From Clostridia bacterium (lineage in GTDB: Bacteria > Bacillota > Clostridia > Oscillospirales > Acutalibacteraceae), in contig CAAGHT010000153.1 of assembly GCA_900769775.1 (NCBI GenBank), positions 1 to 5,684 on the forward strand: a DNA stretch of 5,684 nucleotides. Reading direction: 5' to 3'. Below, piece by piece: positions 1 to 5,068 of the stretch (positions are counted from its first letter, which is position 1; every line of letters begins with the position of its first letter). A model generated the notes under the pieces. It did not search any database and was not told the origin of the DNA. It worked only from the letters and a program-made list of their open reading frames with translations. A program made the position numbers and the translations under genes.

Positions 1-20
1 AGGGGACGGTTCTCTGTCTT
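1..20. repeat. Possible edge of a REP-like repeat
   Basis: The window opens with AGGGGACGGTTCTCTGTC. From memory, closely similar GGGGACGGTTCT / AGAACCGTCCCC sequences are dispersed many times in Clostridia genomes, often next to REP-associated (IS200-like) tyrosine transposases. Only one copy is visible, at the very edge, with no partner arm, so the identification rests on recognising the motif. The rest of bases 1-68 shows no gene. It would form the 3' flank of the minus-strand PAP2 gene, but no clear terminator hairpin is visible there. Confidence 0.35.
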
Positions 21-68
21 GGAAATGTTGTTCGGAGCAGAGCTGAGGGGCACAAAAGGAACTTCAAT

Positions 69-722
69 TCAAATGCTAATTCTGATAGAGCTAGTATATC
101 TATACCCCATCACAAGCCCTGCGGATAGGAGCAGGCCGCCGATTATGTCGGTTAGCCAATGGACTCCCGAGATAAGCCTGCTTACCACCATAAAGAGGGT
201 GAATAACATAATCGAAAGAGCAACTATACGACGAAGCAAAACACTTTTAATTCTCGCATTCAGTTGCATTAGAGCGGTTGGCATAACGGTTGTGACGAGC
301 AGGGTGGTAGATGATGGGTAGGATACCTCTAAAAAGCCGTTTATAAGGGTCGGTCGGTAATTTATAATAAGATATTCAAAAAGAATATAAAAGCCGATAA
401 CCACAATATAAAAGATCCCGAGAGCAAGAAGCGAGGGGTCAACCTTTAAAATGTTTTTCCGCTTTATCCACTCACAAAGCCCTAAAATCGCAAAGCCAAA
501 GCCTGTCGCAATGGGCAGAAGCCCGAGCCAATCGGTAACGGTGTAAAGGGTCATATTAACCCCTGTGAATTCATGAAAAAGACCGTTTATTGTTGCAAAG
601 CCGACCGAAGAACCGCAAGGTCCTATCGCCCTCACATCAATAGTCTTTACAAGCACAGTCCAAAGCGCAAAGCCAAAAAGAAATGCCAAAGAGATAATAA
701 GCCGTGATTTATTTTTCTGCAT
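69..722 (-). CDS. PAP2-superfamily membrane phosphatase-like protein with altered motif 2
   Basis: This is a 217-residue polytopic membrane protein of the PAP2 (type 2 phosphatidic acid phosphatase) superfamily, whose members hydrolyse lipid phosphates or pyrophosphates at the membrane. About six hydrophobic segments are visible (roughly 8-25, 66-83, 98-116, 139-155, 168-184, 192-208). Motif 3 is intact: SR at 181-182, H188 and D192 (SRx5Hx3D), which holds the nucleophilic His and its Asp partner. Motif 1 keeps RP at 123-124, but the usual Lys seven residues before it is Glu116. Motif 2 reads PSST (136-139) instead of PSGH, so the general-acid His is missing. I chose the ATG at 722 because AAGGAAGG lies 8 bases upstream and the protein then begins with a short basic stretch before the first helix. 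An in-frame GTG at 791 overlaps the regulator's stop codon and would add 23 residues. The gene follows the XRE regulator on the same strand. Substrate is unknown, and a non-classical or inactive member is possible. Confidence 0.8.
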   Translation of the reverse strand: MQKNKSRLIISLAFLFGFALWTVLVKTIDVRAIGPCGSSVGFATINGLFHEFTGVNMTLYTVTDWLGLLPIATGFGFAILGLCEWIKRKNILKVDPSLLALGIFYIVVIGFYILFEYLIINYRPTLINGFLEVSYPSSTTLLVTTVMPTALMQLNARIKSVLLRRIVALSIMLFTLFMVVSRLISGVHWLTDIIGGLLLSAGLVMGYRYTSSIRISI

Positions 723-730
723 AATAAAAA

Positions 731-761
731 CCTTCCTTTCAGATAAAATCTTAAAGGAAGG
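731..761 (-). promoter_or_regulatory. Hairpin masking the PAP2 gene's SD, terminator-like
   Basis: On the minus strand CCTTCCTTT (761-753) pairs with AAAGGAAGG (739-731). After one G/A mismatch the stem continues with AGAT/ATCT around a TTT loop. The 3' arm is the ribosome binding site of the PAP2 gene and is followed at once by TTTTTATT and the ATG at 722. The element therefore has the form of an intrinsic terminator or attenuator and also of an SD-sequestering switch. It sits 27 bases past the stop of the upstream regulator gene. The pairing is seen directly; the regulatory role is inferred. On the plus strand the same stem is followed by CTTTTTCGTTTT. Confidence 0.6.
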
Positions 762-787
762 CTTTTTCGTTTTAAAGAAACGGCTTG

Positions 788-1387
788 TCACATTTTCGAC
801 ACCTTTAGTGTCACTAATATTTTAATAATAAGAAAAACAAAGAGCAAAACCGTCGCATAAGGCTGGAGTGAAAGGGTAAAAAGAAGAATACCGACAACAC
901 CCAAAGCGAGCGAGATACCCCATTTGAGACCGCTGAAAGGCATTTTTGCCGCAAGTGTGAAAATTCCCCACAAAGCGCTTACTGTTACAAAACCGAAATA
1001 CAAGGCTTTGATATATGCCGATACAGAGTTAAGCGCCAAAAGGGAAGCGGACTCTATAATCTCACCACTTCGATCGGCAAAGAGCGGCAAAAACAAAAGC
1101 AGAAGCGAGGCAATATCTAAAAGAGCGAAAACGAGGTCGCGGTAACCTCTGTTTGCACATTTTTTATCCTCCTCGGCAATTGAGAGAAGCTCATCGCTCG
1201 AGAGCAGCTCATCGACCGTCACCGAAAAGAATTTTGCAATATCTTTGAGCGACTCGATATTGGGATATCCCCGACCCGATTCCCACTTTGAAACGGCGGT
1301 GCGTGAAACGAAGAGGGCGGCGGCAAGCTCCTCTTGTGTCAGTCCCTTTTTAAGTCTGAGTTCCTGAAGTTTTTCATTAAATTCCAT
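788..1387 (-). CDS. XRE-family regulator with C-terminal membrane domain
   Basis: The 199-residue protein has an N-terminal Cro/C1-type helix-turn-helix (about 6-60), with the typical GLTQEELAAALFVSRTAVSKWE core and a recognition helix near residues 28-36. A charged linker (61-83) leads to four predicted transmembrane helices (about 84-103, 127-147, 154-173, 177-194). This architecture, a DNA-binding head tethered to the membrane, recurs in Firmicutes and is usually taken to sense an envelope or membrane state, though ligands are mostly unknown. The ATG at 1387 has AGAGGG about 8 bases upstream. The gene is first in a two-gene minus-strand unit with the PAP2 protein. Its last bases (ATGTGA) overlap a possible GTG start for that gene. 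It is probably a local or autoregulator; its target cannot be read from the sequence. Confidence 0.85.
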   Translation of the reverse strand: MEFNEKLQELRLKKGLTQEELAAALFVSRTAVSKWESGRGYPNIESLKDIAKFFSVTVDELLSSDELLSIAEEDKKCANRGYRDLVFALLDIASLLLLFLPLFADRSGEIIESASLLALNSVSAYIKALYFGFVTVSALWGIFTLAAKMPFSGLKWGISLALGVVGILLFTLSLQPYATVLLFVFLIIKILVTLKVSKM

Positions 1388-1421
1388 AATTCTGCCCTCT
1401 CAAAAAAGTTTTCATAAACAG

Positions 1422-1451
1422 ATTATATCATAATAAAGGTGATGCTTGCAA
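1422..1451 (-). promoter_or_regulatory. Promoter of the XRE/PAP2 unit
   Basis: On the minus strand the -35 box TTGCAA (1451-1446) and a perfect -10 box TATAAT (1427-1422) are 18 bases apart. Transcription would start near 1415, giving a leader of about 28 nt before the ATG at 1387. A GGTGAT/ATCACC inverted repeat (1438-1443 and 1464-1469) straddles the -35 box and could be an operator. Confidence 0.65.
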
Positions 1452-1499
1452 TCTACCGAAAAAATCACCCCGATACTTTTCGTGTCTCTGAAATTTCTG

Positions 1500-1528
1500 T
1501 TGCTAAACGCAATAAAAAGTGGTAAAAT
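1500..1528 (+). promoter_or_regulatory. Promoter of the HAD-ddh operon
   Basis: TTGCTA (1500-1505) and TAAAAT (1523-1528) are separated by exactly 17 bases, a plausible sigma-A promoter. It lies 33 bases upstream of the HAD start codon, whose SD AGGAGA is at 1548-1553. Confidence 0.55.
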
Positions 1529-1561
1529 CTATCTGTAATAAACTTTTAGGAGATAATTTTA

Positions 1562-2275
1562 ATGTCAGTAAAGGCTGTAATTTTTGATAAAGACGGAACC
1601 GTGCTCGATTTTGACGGCTTCTGGCTGCCCGTAGCTGTTAAGGCAACCAAAATTATTATGTCAAAGCTCGGTGTAATCGATGTGCCGAGCGCCGCAGTGC
1701 TAAAATCTATGGGCGTTGTTGACGGAATCGCCTCTATAAAGGGCTCGCTCTGCTTCGGTACATATCGCGATATGGCGGAGGATATGAATTCGGTATTTAA
1801 AAAATACGGCTATTCTTTCGATACTGATATGCTGACCGAGCTGACGGTTGATGCCTACCACGGCTCTATCGACGCAGGGGAGATTAAACCGACCTGCCCT
1901 AATATAGAAGAGGTTATGCAGTATCTTAAATCAAAGGATATAAAAATTGTCCTCGTTACCTCCGACGGCCCTGCTGTAACGGCAGAGTGCCTTAAGGGAC
2001 TTAAAATCGATAAGTATTTCGATGTTGTATTTACCGATGACGGCACCCACCCCAACAAGCCCGACCCCTTTATGATAAACAAGCTCTGCGAGGACTACGG
2101 CTTCTCTAAGAGTGAGGTCGTAATGGTGGGAGATACACTCGCTGATATGAATTTTGCAATAAACGGCGGTATCCGCTCGGTTGGACTTGCAAAAAGTGAG
2201 GAAAACAAGGCAATACTACTTGAAAAGACAGACACGGTAGTACCCGATATTTCATATCTTAATACTGTTATTTAA
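1562..2275 (+). CDS. HAD-superfamily phosphatase, phosphoglycolate phosphatase-like
   Basis: This 237-residue cytosolic protein carries all four HAD motifs. Motif I is DKDGT, with the nucleophile Asp9 and the general acid/base Asp11. Motif II is LVTSD, with Thr133. Motif III is the Lys of NKPDP (Lys166). Motif IV is GDTLAD, with Asp191 and Asp195 as Mg2+ ligands. The alpha-helical insert between motifs I and II (about 20-105) is a C1 cap, placing it in HAD subfamily IA beside phosphoglycolate phosphatase (Gph) and PpaX-type enzymes. The length is slightly above the ~215-225 typical of those. The substrate is presumably a small phosphate ester, which the sequence does not specify. The ATG has AGGAGA 8 bases upstream. 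It is the first gene of an operon with ddh, whose start follows after 11 bases. The pairing could be metabolic or simple co-transcription, and no gene symbol is warranted. Confidence 0.88.
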   Translation: MSVKAVIFDKDGTVLDFDGFWLPVAVKATKIIMSKLGVIDVPSAAVLKSMGVVDGIASIKGSLCFGTYRDMAEDMNSVFKKYGYSFDTDMLTELTVDAYHGSIDAGEIKPTCPNIEEVMQYLKSKDIKIVLVTSDGPAVTAECLKGLKIDKYFDVVFTDDGTHPNKPDPFMINKLCEDYGFSKSEVVMVGDTLADMNFAINGGIRSVGLAKSEENKAILLEKTDTVVPDISYLNTVI

Positions 2276-2286
2276 AGGTGGTTAAA

Positions 2287-3267
2287 ATGATTAAAATTGC
2301 GATTATGGGCTATGGCAATCTTGGCCGAGGAATAGAAGCTGCTGTCCGCCAAAACCCCGATACCGAGCTCGTTGCCGTATTTTCAAGGCGCGACCCCACA
2401 TCGGTCAAAACAAGGACAGATATTCCGGTCTATTCTGCCGATGATATTTTAAAGTTTAAGGATAAAATAGATGTTCTTATTCTTTGTGGCGGTTCGGCAA
2501 CCGACCTGCCCGTTCAGACACCCCTTTATGCAAAGGACTTTACAGTGGTTGACAGCTTCGACACCCACGCGAAGATTCCCGAGCATTTTGAAAGGGTAGA
2601 CGAGGCGGCAAAGAGTGGAAAAAATATTGCCGTTATTTCCTGCGGATGGGATCCCGGTATGTTTTCACTAAACCGTCTTTATGCTTCGGCGGTTCTTCCC
2701 GACGGAAAGGACTATACCTTCTGGGGCAAGGGAGTAAGTCAGGGCCACTCTGACGCTATCAGACGCATTGACGGAGTAGTTGATGCCAAGCAGTATACTA
2801 TCCCTGTAGATGCGGCTCTCGAGGCTGTCAGAAGCGGAGAGGCACCTGAGCTTACGGCTCGCGAAAAGCATCTCAGAGAGTGCTTTGTTGTTGCCGCTGA
2901 TGGTGCGGACAAGGCAAGAATTGAAGAAGAAATCAAAACAATGCCGAATTATTTTGCCGATTATGACACCATAGTTCACTTTATCTCTAAGGAGGAGCTC
3001 GACCGCGACCACGCGGGTATTCCTCATGGTGGTTTTGTTATCCGAAGCGGCAAAACAGGTCTTAACGGGGAAAACAGCCACATTATTGAATATAGCCTCA
3101 AGCTTGATTCCAACCCCGAATTTACCTCATCGGTCATCGTAGCCTATGCCAGAGCGGCGGCTCGTATGAAAGAGGAGGGAATGAGCGGCTGCAAAACGGT
3201 ATTTGATATACCTCCCGCATATTTAAGCCCCAAATCAGGCGAAGAACTCCGTAAAACAATGTTGTAA
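2287..3267 (+). CDS. ddh: meso-diaminopimelate D-dehydrogenase
   Basis: This 326-residue enzyme catalyses the NADPH-dependent reductive amination of L-tetrahydrodipicolinate to meso-diaminopimelate (EC 1.4.1.16). That is the one-step branch of lysine and peptidoglycan precursor synthesis. The N-terminal Rossmann loop is GYGNLGRG (8-15), and FSRR (32-35) fits binding of the NADP 2'-phosphate. The substrate-domain signatures known from the Corynebacterium glutamicum enzyme are present: SFDTH (Asp92), GWDPGMFS (119-127), TFWG (Trp146), SQGHSDA (151-157), Arg197 in the HLRECFVV stretch, and IPHGG (His247). The length matches the family (~320-327). I prefer the ATG at 2287, because AAAGGTGG (2274-2281) then serves as SD with a 5-base gap and Met-Ile-Lys leads directly into the first beta strand. 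The in-frame GTG at 2278 lies inside that SD. The gene is second in the operon after the HAD phosphatase and ends in a strong terminator. Confidence 0.97.
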   Translation: MIKIAIMGYGNLGRGIEAAVRQNPDTELVAVFSRRDPTSVKTRTDIPVYSADDILKFKDKIDVLILCGGSATDLPVQTPLYAKDFTVVDSFDTHAKIPEHFERVDEAAKSGKNIAVISCGWDPGMFSLNRLYASAVLPDGKDYTFWGKGVSQGHSDAIRRIDGVVDAKQYTIPVDAALEAVRSGEAPELTAREKHLRECFVVAADGADKARIEEEIKTMPNYFADYDTIVHFISKEELDRDHAGIPHGGFVIRSGKTGLNGENSHIIEYSLKLDSNPEFTSSVIVAYARAAARMKEEGMSGCKTVFDIPPAYLSPKSGEELRKTML

Positions 3268-3479
3268 AAAGAAAAGCGACCGAATATTCGGTCGCTTTGA
3301 TTTTACCTGTTCATTGGAATTGTTTCCTTTTTTAGAATGTTTCAGTTTAAGGACTTAACAGAACTTTGGACTCACCACTTTCATTTAAATTCTAATTCTG
3401 AAGTTCGGTTCGATTTCCCAAGTCATGGGTATCAGTCCTTTCCTTTCCAAGTATTTTTTCTAACTGACTTTCTTTCTGT
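3266..3479 (-). ncRNA. Candidate structured small RNA, family not recognised
   Basis: No convincing protein gene lies between 3299 and 3600. On the minus strand a near-perfect promoter (3486-3514) would start a transcript near 3479-3481, and the palindrome at 3273-3298 with its U-tract would end it near 3266, about 210 nt. Nested complementarities support a folded RNA: AAGGACT/AGTCCTT (3349-3355 with 3434-3440), GAACTT/AAGTTC (3361-3366 with 3401-3406), CCCA/TGGG (3417-3420 with 3426-3429), plus the alternative outer pairs 3342-3347 with 3462-3467 or 3314-3319 with 3445-3450. The size and rod-like nesting would suit a 6S-type RNA, but I do not recognise a 6S, SRP, RNase P or riboswitch consensus. 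One caution is that the GAACTT helix can be extended by G-U pairs only if the plus strand is the RNA. Confidence 0.55.
3273..3298. terminator. Perfect palindromic bidirectional terminator
   Basis: AAAGCGACCGAAT (3273-3285) is followed directly by its exact reverse complement (3286-3298). On the plus strand the stem ends in TTT and GATTTT and closes the HAD-ddh operon, six bases past the ddh stop. On the minus strand it runs into TTTTCTTTTT, a better U-tract, so it can equally end the transcript that starts near 3479. Confidence 0.88.
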
Positions 3480-3485
3480 GTCTTT

Positions 3486-3514
3486 AATATACCACATAAT
3501 GCACAGTTTGTCAA
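3486..3514 (-). promoter_or_regulatory. Strong promoter for the candidate small RNA
   Basis: On the minus strand TTGACA (3514-3509, perfect -35) and TATATT (3491-3486) are separated by exactly 17 bases. No protein gene follows on this strand before the terminator at 3273-3298. The promoter is divergent from the luxS promoter, about 50 bases away. Confidence 0.75.
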
Positions 3515-3561
3515 GCAAAAGTTAATAAAATTTGTGAAAAATATTCAAAAAAAGTTATTTC

Positions 3562-3590
3562 TTTACAACGGCTTTCTGATATGATATAAT
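3562..3590 (+). promoter_or_regulatory. luxS promoter
   Basis: TTTACA (3562-3567) and a perfect TATAAT (3585-3590) are 17 bases apart, with an extended -10 TG at 3582-3583. The start would be near 3597, leaving a leader of only about 29 nt, too short for a SAM or SAH riboswitch. The SD GAGGAG is at 3615-3620. Confidence 0.85.
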
Positions 3591-3625
3591 AAAATTTAGC
3601 GAGCACTATAATTTGAGGAGCAGAT

Positions 3626-4081
3626 ATGAAGACTATTGCAAGCTTTACGGTAAACCACGATACGCTTGACAAGGGAATGTATATATCCCGAATTGACGGC
3701 GATGTCGTGACCTATGATATCAGAATGAAAAAGCCGAACGGCGGAGATTATCTGCCCACCCCTGCAGCACATACTATCGAGCATCTTTTCGCAACCTATG
3801 CGAGAAATACCGCCGAGCAGGACAGCATTATCTATGTCGGACCGATGGGCTGCCGCACAGGCTTTTATTTTCTTACTCGCAATGACATATTGGGCGAGCG
3901 CGCCATAGAAATCGTCCGCGAAACGATGGATTTTATCATAAATTTTGAAGGAGACATACCCGGCAACACAAGCCGTGAATGCGGAAATTATCTCGAGCAC
4001 GATTTAGAGGGCGCAAAGGCTATTGCGACAGATATGAAGGCCGTTTTAAAGTCTTGGAAAACAGCTGATTTACAGTACTGA
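3626..4081 (+). CDS. luxS: S-ribosylhomocysteine lyase LuxS
   Basis: This 151-residue cytosolic metalloenzyme cleaves S-ribosylhomocysteine to homocysteine and 4,5-dihydroxy-2,3-pentanedione, the precursor of autoinducer AI-2, in the activated methyl cycle (EC 4.4.1.21). The metal-binding motif HTIEH supplies His49 and His53 as ligands and Glu52 as general base. The third ligand is Cys119 in ECGNY, and the catalytic Cys is Cys76 in the PMGCRTGFY segment. DIRMKKPN (31-38) matches the conserved DIRxxxPN region. The length is close to the Bacillus subtilis protein (157). The ATG has GAGGAG five bases upstream. It appears monocistronic, with its own promoter just upstream and a strong terminator directly after the stop. 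No Pfs (SAH nucleosidase) or methionine-cycle gene is adjacent, so the partner step must be encoded elsewhere. Confidence 0.97.
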   Translation: MKTIASFTVNHDTLDKGMYISRIDGDVVTYDIRMKKPNGGDYLPTPAAHTIEHLFATYARNTAEQDSIIYVGPMGCRTGFYFLTRNDILGERAIEIVRETMDFIINFEGDIPGNTSRECGNYLEHDLEGAKAIATDMKAVLKSWKTADLQY

Positions 4082-4109
4082 AAAAGCAGTCGGGAAACCG
4101 ACTGCTTTT
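4082..4109. terminator. luxS terminator with GAAA tetraloop
   Basis: AAAAGCAGTCGG (4082-4093) and CCGACTGCTTTT (4098-4109) form a 12-bp stem capped by GAAA, immediately after the luxS stop and followed by GTCGTTTTTT. On the minus strand the stem ends in TTTTT, so it may also stop read-through from the small-gene operon. Confidence 0.92.
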
Positions 4110-4388
4110 GTCGTTTTTTGCAGTAAAAAAATCGCTTTTTGATTTACATAATATTTTTATGCCGCGATTTAATTATTTAAAGGTTTTAACTTTTTTAACC
4201 GAGTTATTAACATTTTTTTGGGGGACTTTGGCTTAAAATCTGCTTCAATGCCCCTAAAAATGTTAATTAACCTGTGGAAAAAGTTAATAACTTATGCGGT
4301 TATGGGCGTTAACATAATGAAAAATTTTTGTCGAAAAAGAGAAAATTTTGTAACTATTTTTTGCTTGACAAGCCTTCTCTTTTACCCG
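4110..4388. other. AT-rich intergenic region with inverted repeats, no gene
   Basis: This 279-base stretch lies between the converging luxS gene and the small-gene operon. I see no gene with a credible SD or protein family. It is rich in TTAAC/GTTAA words and holds AAGTTA-A-TAACTT (4281-4293), a large imperfect hairpin (4203-4271), and one near-consensus DnaA box on the minus strand, TTTTCCACA (4281-4273). A TTGACA at 4365-4370 has no good -10 and faces no plus-strand gene. Confidence 0.6.
4125..4170 (-). terminator. Possible terminator of the small-gene operon
   Basis: On the minus strand AAATCGC (4170-4164) pairs with GCGATTT (4135-4129), which runs straight into TTTT. Inside the long loop CATAA/TTATG (4161-4157 with 4151-4147) forms a second short helix. 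It lies about 220 bases past the last gene's stop, and the loop is long for a classical terminator, so the call is tentative. Confidence 0.3.
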
Positions 4389-4730
4389 TTAAAGCAATAT
4401 GTACGCGAGGGCAAGAATGAGTGTTTCGTCGGCGGACTCATTGGACAGTAAAAGTATCAGTCCGAGGAGTAAAAGAGAGTCTCCGTTTTTCATCATTTCG
4501 GGCAAATTAAGATACCGAAAGAGAGAGGGGAGCTGTCCTCTCGCACCGCTTTTTGGCGGCACACTGTTTTCGTGCGGTAAAATGGGCGGCAAAGGCTCAG
4601 GCTTAGCATCACTTTCCTTCGGGATACTTACAAAATCGGGAAATGGCAGACTGCTTTTGTGGGTGCGCCTTGCATTTTCAAGTGCAATATTTTTCATTCG
4701 TTCAAATTCTTCACGGCTCATACCGTCCAA
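4389..4730 (-). CDS. Small protein of unknown function with hydrophobic C-terminus (third of trio)
   Basis: I do not recognise a named family. The 113-residue protein starts at TTG (4730): the SD AGGTG ends six bases before this TTG and overlaps the preceding gene's stop, whereas the nearest ATG (4721) is 15 bases away. The N-terminus (4-25) is a charged amphipathic helix, 26-67 is a Pro-rich, probably disordered linker, 68-81 is LPSLFRYLNLPEMM, and the tail has two short Leu/Ile-rich segments (85-95 and 103-113) split by an acidic SNESADE turn. Each segment is about 11 residues, too short for a normal transmembrane helix, suggesting an amphipathic hairpin or an oligomerisation element. It ends the three-gene minus-strand cassette. 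From memory only, similar proteins with a 'GDxLLLLGLILLL' tail occur in Oscillospirales without assigned function. Confidence 0.72.
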   Translation of the reverse strand: MDGMSREEFERMKNIALENARRTHKSSLPFPDFVSIPKESDAKPEPLPPILPHENSVPPKSGARGQLPSLFRYLNLPEMMKNGDSLLLLGLILLLSNESADETLILALAYILL

Positions 4731-4740
4731 TTAGTTCACC

Positions 4741-5067
4741 TCACATATCAAAAAGTCCAAGCTTTGAGAGCATAGGTGCCATATCCAAAAGGCGTAGCAT
4801 TTTTATCGCCTTGTCGACCCGCGACTGCCTTTCAGGCTTCAGATGAGGGCGAAGCGCCATAAGAAGCCGCACGCGGTCATCATCAGGTCGACTTTTAAGC
4901 ATACCCGCCGCTTTAATGAGGGCGTTCATATCGGGAGCTTCGTGCTCTTCGTGCTTCTCTTCATTTGTCTGAGCGCTGCTGAAAAGGCTTTCGGCCATTG
5001 CCTTTATCCGCTCCATACCTGCGGGGTCAGAAAGAAGTGCACCCAGCTGCTCTGTCATGTCGGGCAT
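4741..5067 (-). CDS. Small charged helical protein of unknown function (second of trio)
   Basis: I know no function. I chose the ATG at 5067 because GGTGG stands about 8 bases upstream. An in-frame GTG at 5079 would add four residues and overlap the previous gene. The 108-residue protein has an amphipathic N-terminal segment (1-30), a Glu/His-rich linker (34-46: NEEKHEEHEAPD-like), and a conserved-looking C-terminal helical part (47-108) with DDDRVRLLMALRPHLKPERQ (62-81) followed by a basic/leucine helix and SKLGLF. There is no signal peptide or transmembrane helix, so it is probably cytosolic. The LKPERQSRVDKAIK stretch echoes LSPEERQLLDSLMK in the first gene of the trio. It lies one base from the upstream stop and 10 bases from the downstream start, so the three are surely co-transcribed. 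Confidence 0.72.
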   Translation of the reverse strand: MPDMTEQLGALLSDPAGMERIKAMAESLFSSAQTNEEKHEEHEAPDMNALIKAAGMLKSRPDDDRVRLLMALRPHLKPERQSRVDKAIKMLRLLDMAPMLSKLGLFDM

Positions 5068-5068
5068 T

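Noticed and set aside
924..1145. A 73-codon plus-strand frame inside the XRE regulator
   Set aside because: It is the antisense of the membrane-domain codons, with no SD of its own and Lys/Ser/Arg-rich composition typical of a shadow frame.
3400..3425. GGTTCGATTTCCC on the plus strand resembles a tRNA T-arm
   Set aside because: No acceptor, D-arm or anticodon arm can be folded around it and there is no CCA-like end, so it is not a tRNA.
3385..3426. A 13-codon minus-strand ORF (MTWEIEPNFRIRI) inside the candidate RNA
   Set aside because: The purine-rich AAGGA upstream is about 11 bases away, and the codons overlap the CCCA/TGGG and GAACTT helices. It is too short to support without conservation data.
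3337..3525. A 62-codon plus-strand open frame between ddh and luxS
   Set aside because: It has no SD, an odd His/Phe/Ser-rich composition and no family resemblance, and it lies over the candidate minus-strand RNA gene and its promoter.
3597..3625. A SAM or SAH riboswitch upstream of luxS
   Set aside because: The well-defined promoter leaves only about 29 nt of leader, too short for any known S-adenosyl riboswitch.
3596..4000. A 134-codon minus-strand frame over luxS
   Set aside because: It is antisense to an unmistakable luxS gene and has no family motif.
4204..4281. Replication origin (oriC) suggested by AT-richness and DnaA-like words
   Set aside because: Only one site is within one mismatch of the DnaA box. 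No dnaA, dnaN or rpmH neighbours and no box cluster are present.
4365..4394. TTGACA with TTAAAG 18 bases downstream as a plus-strand promoter
   Set aside because: The -10 is poor and the only thing downstream is the antisense strand of the small-gene trio. An antisense RNA is possible but unsupported.
4218..4451. A 77-codon plus-strand frame across the AT-rich region
   Set aside because: It has no proper SD and low-complexity AT-rich composition, and it runs antisense into the end of the third small gene, which has better support.
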